Origin: Paludibacteraceae bacterium
Lineage (GTDB): Bacteria > Bacteroidota > Bacteroidia > Bacteroidales > Paludibacteraceae
Assembly: GCA_905234685.1 (NCBI GenBank)
Contig: CAJOIR010000016.1
Coordinates: 1-50,637 of the forward strand
Length of the DNA: 50,637 nt
Direction of reading: 5' to 3'
The notes beneath the pieces are model-generated. The model did not search any database. It worked only from the letters and a program-made list of their open reading frames with translations, and was not told where the DNA came from. Positions 8,410 to 18,394 of this stretch are shown in pieces. Every line of letters starts with the position of its first letter. The first letter of the stretch is position 1. Made by a program: the position numbers and the translations under genes.

Positions 8410-11255
8410 TATTTCTTCTTGAACAGTATTTTACCAGCGCGTTTAATCATATAAGGCAGTATGCCGCTGAATTTGTCCTCCGAACTAACCATACGACTCG
8501 CCTCCGGATGTTCGCGGTAGAGATGTATGGCATCGAAGCCGCACTTGGTAGTGCAAATACCGCAACCTATGCAACGGTTTTCGTCAACAACTGACGCACC
8601 GCAACTGAGGCAGCGTGCCGTCTCCTTGCGCACCTGTTCCTCGGTGAGTGTGCCGTGGTACTCGGCGAAGCGGCTCTTCACGGGCACGACACCCGGGTCC
8701 TGCCTGCTGCCGTTGTCGTACGACTCGACGGAGATATCCTGTTTGTTGAGTTCGATGAAGTCACGGCGGTTTCTTCCTATTGTCAAATGTCCATGCTGAA
8801 CAAACCTATGCAGGCTCTCGGCAGCTTCCTTGCCAGCAGCAATAGCGTCAATAGCGAACTTAGGACCGGTGAACACATCGCCTCCGACGAAGATGTCAGG
8901 TTCGGCAGTCTGATAAGTCAGCTTGTCGGCCACAGGATATACACCGCGGAAGAATTCTACTTTAGTATCTTTCAGCAGGTCTTTGAGTACTACTGTCTGA
9001 CCGATGGCGAAAATGACCAGGTCAGCCTCTAATGTGACGGTGTCATCCTCATCGTATTTTGGTGCAAAACGGTGTTGCTCGTCAAAGACAGAAACACATC
9101 TCTTGAAAATGATCCCTTTCACTTTCCCTTTTTCTCCAAGTATCTCCTTTGGTCCCCAACCGGGGTTGAGGAAGACTCCGTCCTCGCGTGCCTCAATACG
9201 TTCCTCAAGCGAGGCAGGCATTATGTCTTCGGTCTCAAGCGAGAGCATAGTGACTTCGGATGCTCCACTGCGTTTTGCCACACGTGCCGCATCGATGGCC
9301 ACGTTGCCGCCACCAACGACAACCACTTTCTTCTTGACTGTTTGACGATTGACGACTGACGAACCGCAGTTGGCGTCATGAAGGAAGTCGATGGCAGTGA
9401 CAGTGCCTTGCAGAGTCTCTCCGGGGATACCCGGCAGACGGCCGCCCTGACAACCGATAGCCACATAAAAGCCTTTGTAGCCTTGTTCGCGCAGTTGTGC
9501 GACAGTGATATCCTTGCCAACCTCTACTCCGGTGCGTATGTCAACACCTATCTCACGCATGATGTCAATCTCAGCACGAATGACGTCTTTGTCAAGCTTA
9601 TAGGACGGGATGCCATACCGCAGCATACCGCCAGGTTCCTCGTTGCGTTCGAACACGGTAGGTTTATATCCCATGGTCGCCAGATAGTATGCACAACTGA
9701 GGCCTGCAGGCCCTCCGCCGATGATGGCAATCTTCTCCTCCCAACGGTCCTGCACGTTGGAACAGATGTTAACCTCTGGGACAAAACGTGTCTCTGCATT
9801 AAGGTCCTGCTCCGCTATGAACTTCTTCACTGCATCGATAGCAACAGGCTGGTCTATAGTGCCTCGTGTGCATGCGTCTTCGCAACGGCGGTTGCAGATT
9901 CTGCCACACACTGCCGGGAACGGATTCTCGCGTTTGATGAGTTCCAATGCCTCGGTATATTTGCCTTCGGCGGCTTTCTTCAGATAGCCTTGCACGGCAA
10001 TATGTGCGGGGCAAGCGGTCTTGCACGGTGCAGTGCCCGTAGGATAGCAGTTGATGCGGTTCTTGTCGCGATACTCTTCCTCCCATTTCTCCGGACCCCA
10101 TTTCACAGCGTCCGGCAACTCCTGCTTCGGATAGGTCTGAGGGCCATGCTTGGTACACAGTTTCTGCCCCAGCTTCACTGCTCCAGCAGGACAGTATTCC
10201 ACACAACGTCCGCAAGCGACGCAGTTCTTCGGGTCCACCTTTGCCACATAGGCACTGCGGCTCATGTTAGGCGTATTGAAGAGTTGCGAAGTGCGGAGTG
10301 CGTTGCATATCTTCACGTTGCAGTTGCATATAGCAAATATCTTTCCTTCTCCGTCGATATTGGTCACCTGATGCACGAATCCGTGGTCCTCGGCTTTTTT
10401 CAAGATTGCCATTGCCTCCTCGTAGGTGATGTCGTGACCGCGACCTGTCTCACGCAGATAGTCCGCCATATCGCCCACACCTATACACCAATCACGATAG
10501 TCATCGGCACAACCTTCGTCCAGTTTCTTCCTGCCATAACGGCATGAGCAGATGCCCACACCTATGTGTCCTTCGTATTTCTTCAACCAATATGAGATAT
10601 GCTCTATGTCAACAGATTCGTTTTCCATAGAGATGGCTTTCTCCACAGGAATGACATGCATACCTATACCGCTTCCGCCCATGGGCACCATCGGCGTGAT
10701 TTTTTCAAGCGGGAGGAAAGTCATGCGCTCGAAGAACATGGCGAGTTCCGGGTGACGATCCATCAACTCGGTGTTCATGTTGGTATATTCGGCGCTACCG
10801 GGTACAAACATAGGCACCCAATAGATGCGGTCTTCACGGTTGAAGGTAGTGCCCGGATCCGGTCCCTGACCGTTGGTATAATGGTCGCCGTAGTCATACT
10901 CGAGCATACCGAAATACGACAACTTGTCAAGCAATCCATCGAACGACTCGTCATCAGGAGTATAGTGCTTCTGGGCATTCCACTCGTGAAGTTCTTTATA
11001 ACTGTGGTGCTCGCGTACTTTGAAGAAGTTGCCGGGCAGCATATCGAGCAGCAGGTCAAGCGATGCTTCACGGGTGACAGCATCCATCTCGTCCTCGAAA
11101 ATGCATGCAAGGCCCCAATACTCGGGAGCATCGGTGGTCATCTTGATTTTTCCCGGCACGCGGTCGGTGACATGGCGTACAAAACGCAGCAGTTTCGGAT
11201 TAGGGTTTTTGTCCCCTTTGTGCTTGGGAACAAAACGATTCGACATTTCAGGCAT
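8409..11255 (-). CDS. Large FeS/FAD NAD(P)-dependent oxidoreductase (GltD/NfnB-like C-terminal part)
   Basis: This 948-residue protein has several redox modules. The first 340 residues form a domain of less clear origin with Cys clusters (ICSCRYG near 235; ICNCNVKIC near 315). A ferredoxin-type site CVACGRCVEYCP follows near residue 355. A glutamate-synthase-small-subunit-like half comes next: the Cys-rich helical segment (CKTACPAH; CGRICNRRCEDAC), an FAD site (GGGPAGLSCAYYLATMG) and an NAD(P) site (VVGGGNVAIDAARVAKRSG). The C-terminus adds another FeS site (CIGCGICTTKCGF). Proteins of this type pass electrons between NAD(P)H, flavin and FeS partners. It is flanked by hypB and hypA in one operon, so it may serve a nickel enzyme or its maturation. 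A short tandem repeat at 9342-9362 encodes part of the linker just before the NAD(P) site. The alternative start is the Met three codons in. Confidence 0.82.
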   Translation of the reverse strand: MPEMSNRFVPKHKGDKNPNPKLLRFVRHVTDRVPGKIKMTTDAPEYWGLACIFEDEMDAVTREASLDLLLDMLPGNFFKVREHHSYKELHEWNAQKHYTPDDESFDGLLDKLSYFGMLEYDYGDHYTNGQGPDPGTTFNREDRIYWVPMFVPGSAEYTNMNTELMDRHPELAMFFERMTFLPLEKITPMVPMGGSGIGMHVIPVEKAISMENESVDIEHISYWLKKYEGHIGVGICSCRYGRKKLDEGCADDYRDWCIGVGDMADYLRETGRGHDITYEEAMAILKKAEDHGFVHQVTNIDGEGKIFAICNCNVKICNALRTSQLFNTPNMSRSAYVAKVDPKNCVACGRCVEYCPAGAVKLGQKLCTKHGPQTYPKQELPDAVKWGPEKWEEEYRDKNRINCYPTGTAPCKTACPAHIAVQGYLKKAAEGKYTEALELIKRENPFPAVCGRICNRRCEDACTRGTIDQPVAIDAVKKFIAEQDLNAETRFVPEVNICSNVQDRWEEKIAIIGGGPAGLSCAYYLATMGYKPTVFERNEEPGGMLRYGIPSYKLDKDVIRAEIDIMREIGVDIRTGVEVGKDITVAQLREQGYKGFYVAIGCQGGRLPGIPGETLQGTVTAIDFLHDANCGSSVVNRQTVKKKVVVVGGGNVAIDAARVAKRSGASEVTMLSLETEDIMPASLEERIEAREDGVFLNPGWGPKEILGEKGKVKGIIFKRCVSVFDEQHRFAPKYDEDDTVTLEADLVIFAIGQTVVLKDLLKDTKVEFFRGVYPVADKLTYQTAEPDIFVGGDVFTGPKFAIDAIAAGKEAAESLHRFVQHGHLTIGRNRRDFIELNKQDISVESYDNGSRQDPGVVPVKSRFAEYHGTLTEEQVRKETARCLSCGASVVDENRCIGCGICTTKCGFDAIHLYREHPEASRMVSSEDKFSGILPYMIKRAGKILFKKK

Positions 11256-11259
11256 CAGA

Positions 11260-11304
11260 TTATTTACTATTTAATTATTTACTATTTAATTATTTACTAT
11301 TTTG
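11260..11304. repeat. 15-bp tandem repeat between hypB and the oxidoreductase gene
   Basis: Three near-perfect 15-bp units TTATTTACTATTTAA fill the gap between the stop of hypB and the start of the oxidoreductase gene. They are the T-variant of the ATTTACGATTT unit found at three other places in the window. Confidence 0.85.
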
Positions 11305-11976
11305 TTATTTGTTTTGCCATGTTCTCACCTCAGCAAGTAGCCAGTCGGCGAAAGCATCAATACCCTCACCTGTCTTTGCACAGACAGGAAGGACTATTGC
11401 TTTCGGATTACGCATACGGATATATTCCTTGCACTTCTCAAGGTCGAAATCAAAGTAAGGAAGCACATCAATTTTATTTATTACCACCACATCGCAAACA
11501 GAGAACATCAGGGGATACTTCAAAGGCTTGTCATCTCCTTCGGGGACAGACAGTATCATGGCGTTGCGGACAGCACCGGTATCAAACTCAGCAGGACACA
11601 CCAAGTTGCCCACGTTCTCAAGGATGATGAGGTCAAACTTTCCAACGACAGCGTCAATCCCCTGTCTGGTCATCCCTGCATCCAAATGGCACATGCCACC
11701 GGTATGAAGTTGAATGGAAGAAACTCCTGTGGCAGACTGTATCTTGACAGCGTCAACATCGCTGTCGATGTCGGCCTCCATCACCGCTATGCGTATCTTG
11801 TCTTTCAGGCGGTTGATGGTTTGAATGAGAGTGGTAGTCTTGCCACTACCCGGGGCAGACATAAGGTTAAGCAGATATATACCCTTCCTTTTCAGTTCAT
11901 CACGAAGAATATCAGCTTCGCGGTCATTATCCTCAAAGACACTCTTCTTGATTTCAATAACTTTTACATCATTCAT
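11305..11976 (-). CDS. hypB: Hydrogenase nickel incorporation GTPase HypB
   Basis: The 223-residue GTPase has a P-loop APGSGKTTT at about 41-49, the metal-site residues Cys96-His97 (GGMCH) and Cys127 (NVGNLVCPAEF), and a NKIDVLP guanine-specificity motif. It lacks the N-terminal His-rich nickel storage tail of some homologues. HypB uses GTP hydrolysis to release nickel, with HypA, into apo-enzyme. It is the first gene of a five-gene operon on the minus strand with a good promoter just upstream, diverging from tamB. In this operon the place of a hydrogenase is taken by an oxidoreductase and two membrane proteins. Confidence 0.94.
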   Translation of the reverse strand: MNDVKVIEIKKSVFEDNDREADILRDELKRKGIYLLNLMSAPGSGKTTTLIQTINRLKDKIRIAVMEADIDSDVDAVKIQSATGVSSIQLHTGGMCHLDAGMTRQGIDAVVGKFDLIILENVGNLVCPAEFDTGAVRNAMILSVPEGDDKPLKYPLMFSVCDVVVINKIDVLPYFDFDLEKCKEYIRMRNPKAIVLPVCAKTGEGIDAFADWLLAEVRTWQNK

Positions 11977-12010
11977 TGTGTGTTTTTCAGGTTAAATAAA
12001 GAAACGTGCG

Positions 12011-12041
12011 CAAAGATACAAAGAAAAGTTGAATGTAGAAA
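12011..12041 (-). promoter_or_regulatory. Promoter of the hypB operon
   Basis: On the minus strand TATCTTTG (12018-12011) matches the -7 consensus, with TTTC (12041-12038) 19 nt upstream as the -33 element. The leader to the hypB ATG would be about 28 nt. Confidence 0.65.
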
Positions 12042-12134
12042 GTAAAAAAACGTTTCATGGCAATCTGTTTTATTTTTGCCATGCATAGTAACTTCATATT
12101 TTTGACACCAACGAACAGACTGTTTCATTTTTCG

Positions 12135-12166
12135 TTTGTACAATTGGAACAATTGTTGTATCTTTG
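12135..12166 (+). promoter_or_regulatory. Promoter of tamB with an internal inverted repeat
   Basis: TTTG (12135-12138), a 20-nt spacer and TATCTTTG (12159-12166) match the Bacteroidetes consensus exactly. Between the two elements lies the inverted repeat ACAATTGGAACAATTGT (12140-12156), a perfect 7-bp dyad with a 3-nt centre, placed where a bound regulator would block transcription. Confidence 0.75.
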
Positions 12167-12235
12167 CAAGGTAATATGTTATTTTGCCTAAATAGGCAAA
12201 GAAGTTAAACGCACAAGAGGCTACGGTTAGTTTTT

Positions 12236-15200
12236 GTGAAACGGTTTTTATACATATTGGTTATCGTGCTGGCATGCGCCCTGCTGACTGCGGGTATGCT
12301 GTTTGCCCTTGTTCAGAGCAACAAGGTGCAGACTGCTGCCGTCAAGGTGCTTACGCAGGAGCTTTCGCGCGGTCTGCAGACCGAGATGCGCATAGGCGGC
12401 ATGGACTACAGTTTCCCCAACAAACTGACCATGACCGGCATATACATTGAGGACCGTCAAGGCGACACTCTGCTTTATGCCGACACACTTCAGGCACGCT
12501 TCTCGCTGACAGGCTTCTTCAGCAAGAAGATTCTGTTCAGGGAGGCGGAGCTCCTGCATGCATACGCCAATGCATACAAGACAGGAGGCAAGGATTCAGA
12601 GATGAATTATGACTTCCTGCTACAACTGATACCAAAACAGAAAGAGCACAAACCTCTGCAGGAGATTGTAGAAGTAAAGAACGTCAGACTGCGTGACATA
12701 AGGCTCAGATACGACACGTGGAAGGTGAGCGACCTGAACGCTGACCTCGCTCTTAACCACCTGTCGGAAGACTCGCTTCATGCCACAGTGAGCAGTCTTT
12801 CGCTGCGCGAACAGCAAGGATTGGTGCTCAACGACCTTCAGGCGGAGGCAGTACTGACAGCAGGCAAAGCCGACATCAGGAGACTGGCAGTGAAACTCCC
12901 GTCATCGACACTGAGCATGAACGGAAGCATAGAAGAGTCGGGAGAAGGCGGTCGGAAGAGAAACGCCTCCAGTAAGGACAGCTGGATGTCAACATTCGAC
13001 CTCAACCGTCTGGAGACAGCTCAGGTAAGGCTGCATGTTGACGAAGCGAATGTGGTGCTCAAGGACATCGGCAGTCTGGTGCCCCAGGTGAAGAATATGC
13101 GCGGAGTTATAGGCATGACAGCAGATGTGAGCGGCACGCTGAACGACATAAAAGCCTCAGACCTGACGCTGACATACAAAGGCAAGCAGGTGATGAGCGG
13201 TGACGTGACTTTCCACGGTCTGCCCAGAATGGACACATCGTATGTGCATGCCGTTCTGCAGGACCTCACTGTGAACCGCGGTATCATACAAGACTTCCTG
13301 TCAGACATGCGCGGGAAGCCATACGTCCTGCCGAAAAACCTTGCACAGTTAGGCGAGATGCATTACCGTGGAGTGGTTGACGGCAGACTTGACAGCATGA
13401 CCCTGAACGGCAAATTCACCTCGCGTCTGGGCAGTATAACCACCAACGGGCAACTGCTTGCCTCGGATAATTTTGAAGACCTGCAGTTCAAAGGCTTAGT
13501 GGAGACCAAACGTTTCATGATAGGCAAACTGGCAGGCAACAGCCAGATAGGCAATGTGTCGTTGCGCATGCAGGCCGATGCAAGGACAGGCAAGGACACG
13601 CCTCTCTCAGCCAAACTGCGCGGCATAGTGAACTCCATAAGCCTGAAAGGGTATGACTACAAGAACATCAACATCGACGGCGACTATACAACCGACGAGT
13701 TCAAAGGTTCAATCAGCATAAACGACGAGAACCTCATTTTTGCCGTGAACGGTCTGTTGGACCTGACCCAGGAGGTGCCTGTGATAAACGCCGAGGCATC
13801 GCTGAAACGGTTGAGACTCGGACCGTTGAACCTATCGGAGAAATATGCCGATGCAGACATATTGGCAGAGATTGTAGTGAACGGCTCAGGCAACAAGGCT
13901 GACAACCTGAACGGCTATCTATATATAGACTCGCTATATGTAAGACGCACAGACAAGGAACTCTTCATGAAACAGTTCAGACTGCTTGCCCAGACAGGCG
14001 ATGACAGTCCGACAAACCTGAAGATAAACTCCGACTTCCTTAACGCCAACCTCTCCGGCAACTACCGCTACTCCACTCTGCCTCTGACAGTAAGACGGCT
14101 GATAGCACAATATGTGCCGAGAGCTTTAGGCAAGTCGCTGCGCGAAGAAGCCAATGAAGCCAGAGAACTCAACGACATGGAGTTCTATGCCTATTTCAAG
14201 CAACTTGACTACATATCCGATGTGCTCGACCTGCCTGTGAGCATGCCCAAGATGCCGACTTTGAAAGGCTTCGTAAACGAGACAGAGAACAAGCATGCGT
14301 TGCAACTCGCAGTGCCTCAACTAATGGCAGGCAAACAGCAGATAGACAACATCACTCTGAACATCGACAACCGCCAGCAGCAACTCAACCTTGCCCTGTC
14401 GGCATACAAGCATGCCTCCGACAACCCTGCCGGTGAGCGCATGGGCGACATTGAGGCCTTGCTGAAGGCAGTGGCAAGAAACGACTCGCTGTATCTGGAC
14501 ATTGATTTCGAGAACACCGACTCAGCACGTACGGCAGGAGCACTGCGCACTGCCACGCATTTCTCGCAGTATGCCGGAAAGCCACTTATAGACTGTCATA
14601 TACTACCGTCAGACATACTCATCCTGGACTCGTTATGGAGGATGAGCGACAGTCATGTGGTATATGCAGCATACGACACGACGCTGCAAGTAACGGGTCT
14701 GAGGTTCGGAAGTGAAGAGCGGTATATATTCGCTGACGGTGTGGCATCGAAACGGGAAAACGACTCTATCAATGTTGCACTGGCGGGCATAGTGCTCGAC
14801 TATATACTTGAATACACCAACGTAAAGAACTCCATCTCATTCGGAGGCGCAGCCACCGGCTGGGCAACAGCCTACTCGCTGTTCAGCCAGCCTATGTTCG
14901 AAGCGGAGGTATGGATGGACAGTGCAAAGATTAACAATGCACTATTGGGTGACGCTCATGCCAGGGCCATGCTCAACCGTGCAGAAAAGACTATAGACAT
15001 CTGGGGTGCAGTGACTGAATCGGGTGACACTGTTGCCAAACTGGACGGCATAGTAAAACCTCTGGAGAAACGCTGGGATTTGTTTATCTATCCCGACTCT
15101 GCCAACCTTGCATTCATCAACTATTGGACAGAAGGATTCCTGAACAACATATCGGGCAGAGGATTCGGCATGGTGCATGTTTACGGAATAGAGAAGCTCA

Positions 15201-16675
15201 CTTGGGTTGAAGGCAAAGCCTTCGCCAAAGACGCAACGATAGGCATACCATTCCTTGGGACCACATACAGCCTCAACGACAGCGTGACTCTGGGTATCGA
15301 CAATATTTCATTCAAAAACCTCACTCTGTACGATTACGAGGGCAATCCGCTGCTGCTGAACGGCATAGTGCATCACACTGCTTTCAAGGACTTCTCCTAC
15401 GAGATAGATGCAGAATGCAAGAATACTCTCGTGATGGATCTGCCTGAAAAGCCCGGTGAGATGTTCTACGGTCATATCTACGGCTCAGGGTCGGTAAGCA
15501 TACGTGGCAACGAGAAAGAATGCCACATTAGCGCCAATGCACGCACAGACAAAAACTCGTCGTTCTTCTTCTCCACTGCCACTGCCTCGAGTGCACGCGA
15601 CAACAACTTCATCACTTTTGTCGACCACCAGGCAAAGAAAACCGACAACACCGCAGAAGTGAACAAACCAGCGTCTTCGCCTACGGAGACAAGGGTATAT
15701 GTGGATGTGCAGATAGAAGCCACACCCGACCTTGAGGTAGCAATAGTGATAGACCCTCACACGGGTGACCAACTGAAAGGCAGAGGCGAGGGTAACCTCA
15801 GATTCCAGTATGACGTGAGTGCCGACGACGTGGCTTTGTATGGCACTTACACCTTGCAGTCGGGCACATTCAGTTTCACATTGCAGAATCTGATACGCAA
15901 GGAATTCACCATACATAACGGCAGTACGGTGACCTTCTCAGGCGATCCGATGGAGCCTCAGGTAGATGCCTCGGCTGCTTATTCGACCACTGCATCACTG
16001 AAAGACCTGTTCGGCTCGGAATACACCAATATGGCAACCAACCGCAACTCTGTGCCCGTAAACTGCCTGATTTACATGCGTGAAAACCTGATGAATCCGG
16101 TCATCTCGTTTGGAATAGAACTGCCGCAGTCGGACGAGAGTGTTGCATCGCAGGTGAAGTCGATCATCAACACCGATGAGATGATGATGCGTGAGATAAT
16201 ATATCTGCTCGTCTTTAACAGATTCTATACGCCTGAATATCTGCAGATGGGTAATACGGTGGGACTCAACGAGACCTACTCGCTGCTGACATCGACAGTG
16301 ACAGGACAGATTAACAACTGGCTCAGGCGACTCACCAACAACTTCACCGTCGGATTCAACATACGTGCAGAGGGCTTCGACAAAGAGTCAAGTCAGGAAT
16401 ACGAGACACAATTCCAGTTCACGCCTAACAACCGGCTTATAATAAACGGCAACTTCGGCTACAGATACAACGACATCAGCAACCAGCCTATATTCGGTAA
16501 TCTGGATGTCGAATATCTGCTTGTGCCATCAGGTATGCTCCGGGCAAAAGCATATACGCATACCGTGGACAAATACTCTCTCCGCGAAGCTCATACAGTT
16601 CAGGGAGTAGGTCTTATGTTCAAATACGACTTCAACGGAGCAGATGCCAAGAAGAAGAAAAAGAAACAGGATTAA
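12236..16675 (+). CDS. tamB: TamB-like envelope translocation/assembly protein
   Basis: The 1479-residue protein starts with a single N-terminal transmembrane helix (residues 4-24), followed by a very long region of repeated beta-strand segments and, in the last 400 residues, the TamB C-terminal domain (DUF490) with GTYTLQSGTFSFTLQNL and the final strands containing GNFGYRYN. TamB-type proteins are thought to form a hydrophobic groove across the periplasm that helps deliver lipids or assemble outer-membrane proteins. The length fits Bacteroidales members. The start is a GTG at 12236; the next in-frame Met lies after the membrane helix, so it is unlikely. A Ser/Thr-rich stretch near residues 1110-1150 and a Lys-rich C-terminus are also seen. 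No tamA gene is adjacent. yifB follows 30 bp later, probably in the same transcript. Confidence 0.88.
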   Translation: MKRFLYILVIVLACALLTAGMLFALVQSNKVQTAAVKVLTQELSRGLQTEMRIGGMDYSFPNKLTMTGIYIEDRQGDTLLYADTLQARFSLTGFFSKKILFREAELLHAYANAYKTGGKDSEMNYDFLLQLIPKQKEHKPLQEIVEVKNVRLRDIRLRYDTWKVSDLNADLALNHLSEDSLHATVSSLSLREQQGLVLNDLQAEAVLTAGKADIRRLAVKLPSSTLSMNGSIEESGEGGRKRNASSKDSWMSTFDLNRLETAQVRLHVDEANVVLKDIGSLVPQVKNMRGVIGMTADVSGTLNDIKASDLTLTYKGKQVMSGDVTFHGLPRMDTSYVHAVLQDLTVNRGIIQDFLSDMRGKPYVLPKNLAQLGEMHYRGVVDGRLDSMTLNGKFTSRLGSITTNGQLLASDNFEDLQFKGLVETKRFMIGKLAGNSQIGNVSLRMQADARTGKDTPLSAKLRGIVNSISLKGYDYKNINIDGDYTTDEFKGSISINDENLIFAVNGLLDLTQEVPVINAEASLKRLRLGPLNLSEKYADADILAEIVVNGSGNKADNLNGYLYIDSLYVRRTDKELFMKQFRLLAQTGDDSPTNLKINSDFLNANLSGNYRYSTLPLTVRRLIAQYVPRALGKSLREEANEARELNDMEFYAYFKQLDYISDVLDLPVSMPKMPTLKGFVNETENKHALQLAVPQLMAGKQQIDNITLNIDNRQQQLNLALSAYKHASDNPAGERMGDIEALLKAVARNDSLYLDIDFENTDSARTAGALRTATHFSQYAGKPLIDCHILPSDILILDSLWRMSDSHVVYAAYDTTLQVTGLRFGSEERYIFADGVASKRENDSINVALAGIVLDYILEYTNVKNSISFGGAATGWATAYSLFSQPMFEAEVWMDSAKINNALLGDAHARAMLNRAEKTIDIWGAVTESGDTVAKLDGIVKPLEKRWDLFIYPDSANLAFINYWTEGFLNNISGRGFGMVHVYGIEKLTWVEGKAFAKDATIGIPFLGTTYSLNDSVTLGIDNISFKNLTLYDYEGNPLLLNGIVHHTAFKDFSYEIDAECKNTLVMDLPEKPGEMFYGHIYGSGSVSIRGNEKECHISANARTDKNSSFFFSTATASSARDNNFITFVDHQAKKTDNTAEVNKPASSPTETRVYVDVQIEATPDLEVAIVIDPHTGDQLKGRGEGNLRFQYDVSADDVALYGTYTLQSGTFSFTLQNLIRKEFTIHNGSTVTFSGDPMEPQVDASAAYSTTASLKDLFGSEYTNMATNRNSVPVNCLIYMRENLMNPVISFGIELPQSDESVASQVKSIINTDEMMMREIIYLLVFNRFYTPEYLQMGNTVGLNETYSLLTSTVTGQINNWLRRLTNNFTVGFNIRAEGFDKESSQEYETQFQFTPNNRLIINGNFGYRYNDISNQPIFGNLDVEYLLVPSGMLRAKAYTHTVDKYSLREAHTVQGVGLMFKYDFNGADAKKKKKKQD

Positions 16676-16705
16676 CAGTCTGACTCAAACGACACACCAT
16701 ACCAA

Positions 16706-18262
16706 ATGTTAGTCAAGACATATACAGCGGCACTCAGCGGCATTGACGCCCAACTGATTACGGTAGAAGCCAATCAGACGGGAGTAATGGGCAGATTCGA
16801 CATTGTAGGTCTGCCTGACAATGCCGTGAAAGAGAGTGAGCAACGCATTCGCTCTGCCCTAAAGGTAAATGCATACAGATTCCCAAACAGAGGTATAGTC
16901 ATCAACATGGCTCCGGCAGACCTAAAGAAAGAAGGCGCTGCCTTCGACCTCTCAATAGCGATTGCCGTGCTTGCCTCTGCCGAGGAAGTCAGGACTATGC
17001 ATCTGGGCGAATATCTGCTGTTGGGAGAATTGTCGCTTGACGGTTCACTGCAACCCATACGCGGCGCATTATCGATAGCTATAAAAGCGAAAGAAGAAGG
17101 TTTCCGCGGCGTCATACTGCCTGAGGCGAATGCGCAGGAAGCGGCAGTGGTTGAAGGTCTGGATATTTATGGTTTGGACAATCTGCTTACCGTAATACGT
17201 TTTCTTAACGGCGAGCAGACATGTGAGCCTTTGCATGTTGACACAGACGAGTTGTTTGCCCGGCAGCAAAGCGCTTTCGACCTTGACTTCTCGGATGTAC
17301 GCGGGCAGCAGAATGTTCGCCGTGCTCTCGAAGTTGCAGCTGCAGGAGGTCACAACATGATTATGATAGGCCCTCCGGGAGCAGGCAAATCGATGATGGC
17401 AAAACGGCTGCCCGGCATACTGCCTCCGCTCACACTCGCCGAGTCGATTGAGACGACACGCATCCATTCCGTAGCAGGACTATGCGACTACAACCGCTCA
17501 CTGCTCACCACACGACCTTTCCGCAGCCCGCATCATTCAATAACGAGCACAGCTCTCGTAGGAGGCGGCTCCAACCCATTGCCCGGAGAGATAAGCCTTG
17601 CTCACAACGGAGTACTGTTTCTTGATGAGCTTCCGGAATTTCAGAAGAGTGCATTAGAGGTGATGCGGCAGCCTATGGAGGACAGAAAAGTGCGTATCTC
17701 GCGCACTAAGCAGACAGTGGAATACCCATCATCCTTCATGCTGGTGGCAGCAATGAATCCATGCCCATGCGGTCATTACAACGACCCAACCCACGAATGC
17801 ACCTGCTCACCCGGGATGGTGCATAAGTATATGAGCCGCATCTCAGGCCCCCTGCTTGACAGAATCGACATACAGGTGGAGATTACGCCAGTGCCCTTCA
17901 CAGAACTCAGCAAGCAGGAAAAGAGCGAGGCAAGTGCATCCATCAGAGAACGCGTGGTGAAGGCAAGACGTATTCAGGCAGCACGATTTGCCGACACTGA
18001 CATATACTGCAACGCCCAGATGACGAGCAAGATGATGCGCAGATACTGCGTGCTTGACGATGCCTGCAACAACATGATACGCATGGCAATAGAGCGTCTC
18101 GGTCTGTCTGCCAGAGCATACGACCGAATCCTTAAGGTGGCACGCACTATTGCCGACCTTGACCCCGATTCAACCGCAGAAAACCCGTTGCCGATAAGTC
18201 TTGCTCACCTCAGTGAAGCGATATCATACCGTGCGCTTGACAGAGCAGAATGGGCAGGGTAA
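16706..18262 (+). CDS. yifB: YifB/ComM family Mg-chelatase-like AAA+ ATPase
   Basis: The 518-residue protein has the full family architecture: an N-terminal Lon-protease-like ChlI domain (residues 1-170, GRFDIVGLPDNAVKESEQR), an AAA+ core with Walker A GPPGAGKS at 222-229 and Walker B VLFLDELPEF from about 303, a Cys-rich zinc-like segment NPCPCGHYNDPTHECTCS after position 350, and the C-terminal helical Mg-chelatase domain. ComM, the studied member, is a hexameric helicase that promotes branch migration of DNA during natural transformation; most bacteria that are not competent also keep the gene. It follows tamB after 30 bp and no terminator is seen between. Confidence 0.93.
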   Translation: MLVKTYTAALSGIDAQLITVEANQTGVMGRFDIVGLPDNAVKESEQRIRSALKVNAYRFPNRGIVINMAPADLKKEGAAFDLSIAIAVLASAEEVRTMHLGEYLLLGELSLDGSLQPIRGALSIAIKAKEEGFRGVILPEANAQEAAVVEGLDIYGLDNLLTVIRFLNGEQTCEPLHVDTDELFARQQSAFDLDFSDVRGQQNVRRALEVAAAGGHNMIMIGPPGAGKSMMAKRLPGILPPLTLAESIETTRIHSVAGLCDYNRSLLTTRPFRSPHHSITSTALVGGGSNPLPGEISLAHNGVLFLDELPEFQKSALEVMRQPMEDRKVRISRTKQTVEYPSSFMLVAAMNPCPCGHYNDPTHECTCSPGMVHKYMSRISGPLLDRIDIQVEITPVPFTELSKQEKSEASASIRERVVKARRIQAARFADTDIYCNAQMTSKMMRRYCVLDDACNNMIRMAIERLGLSARAYDRILKVARTIADLDPDSTAENPLPISLAHLSEAISYRALDRAEWAG

Positions 18263-18394
18263 GATAAGGTTAAAGATAAACAACAAAAACACAACTATAT
18301 ATAACGCAGACAGATGTTAAAAAACACAATGATACCGGTGCACGTGCTCCGGAACGCATTCCGTTCTGAAATAAATATATAAACATATACATAT

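Noticed and set aside
9378..10547. Open plus-strand frame of about 389 codons
   Set aside because: Lies antisense within the FeS/FAD oxidoreductase gene, whose motifs are certain; its translation is Cys/His-rich without domain pattern.
18350..18363. Terminator after yifB
   Set aside because: A five-bp hairpin (CGGAA/TTCCG) exists but no T-run follows, so it is not called.
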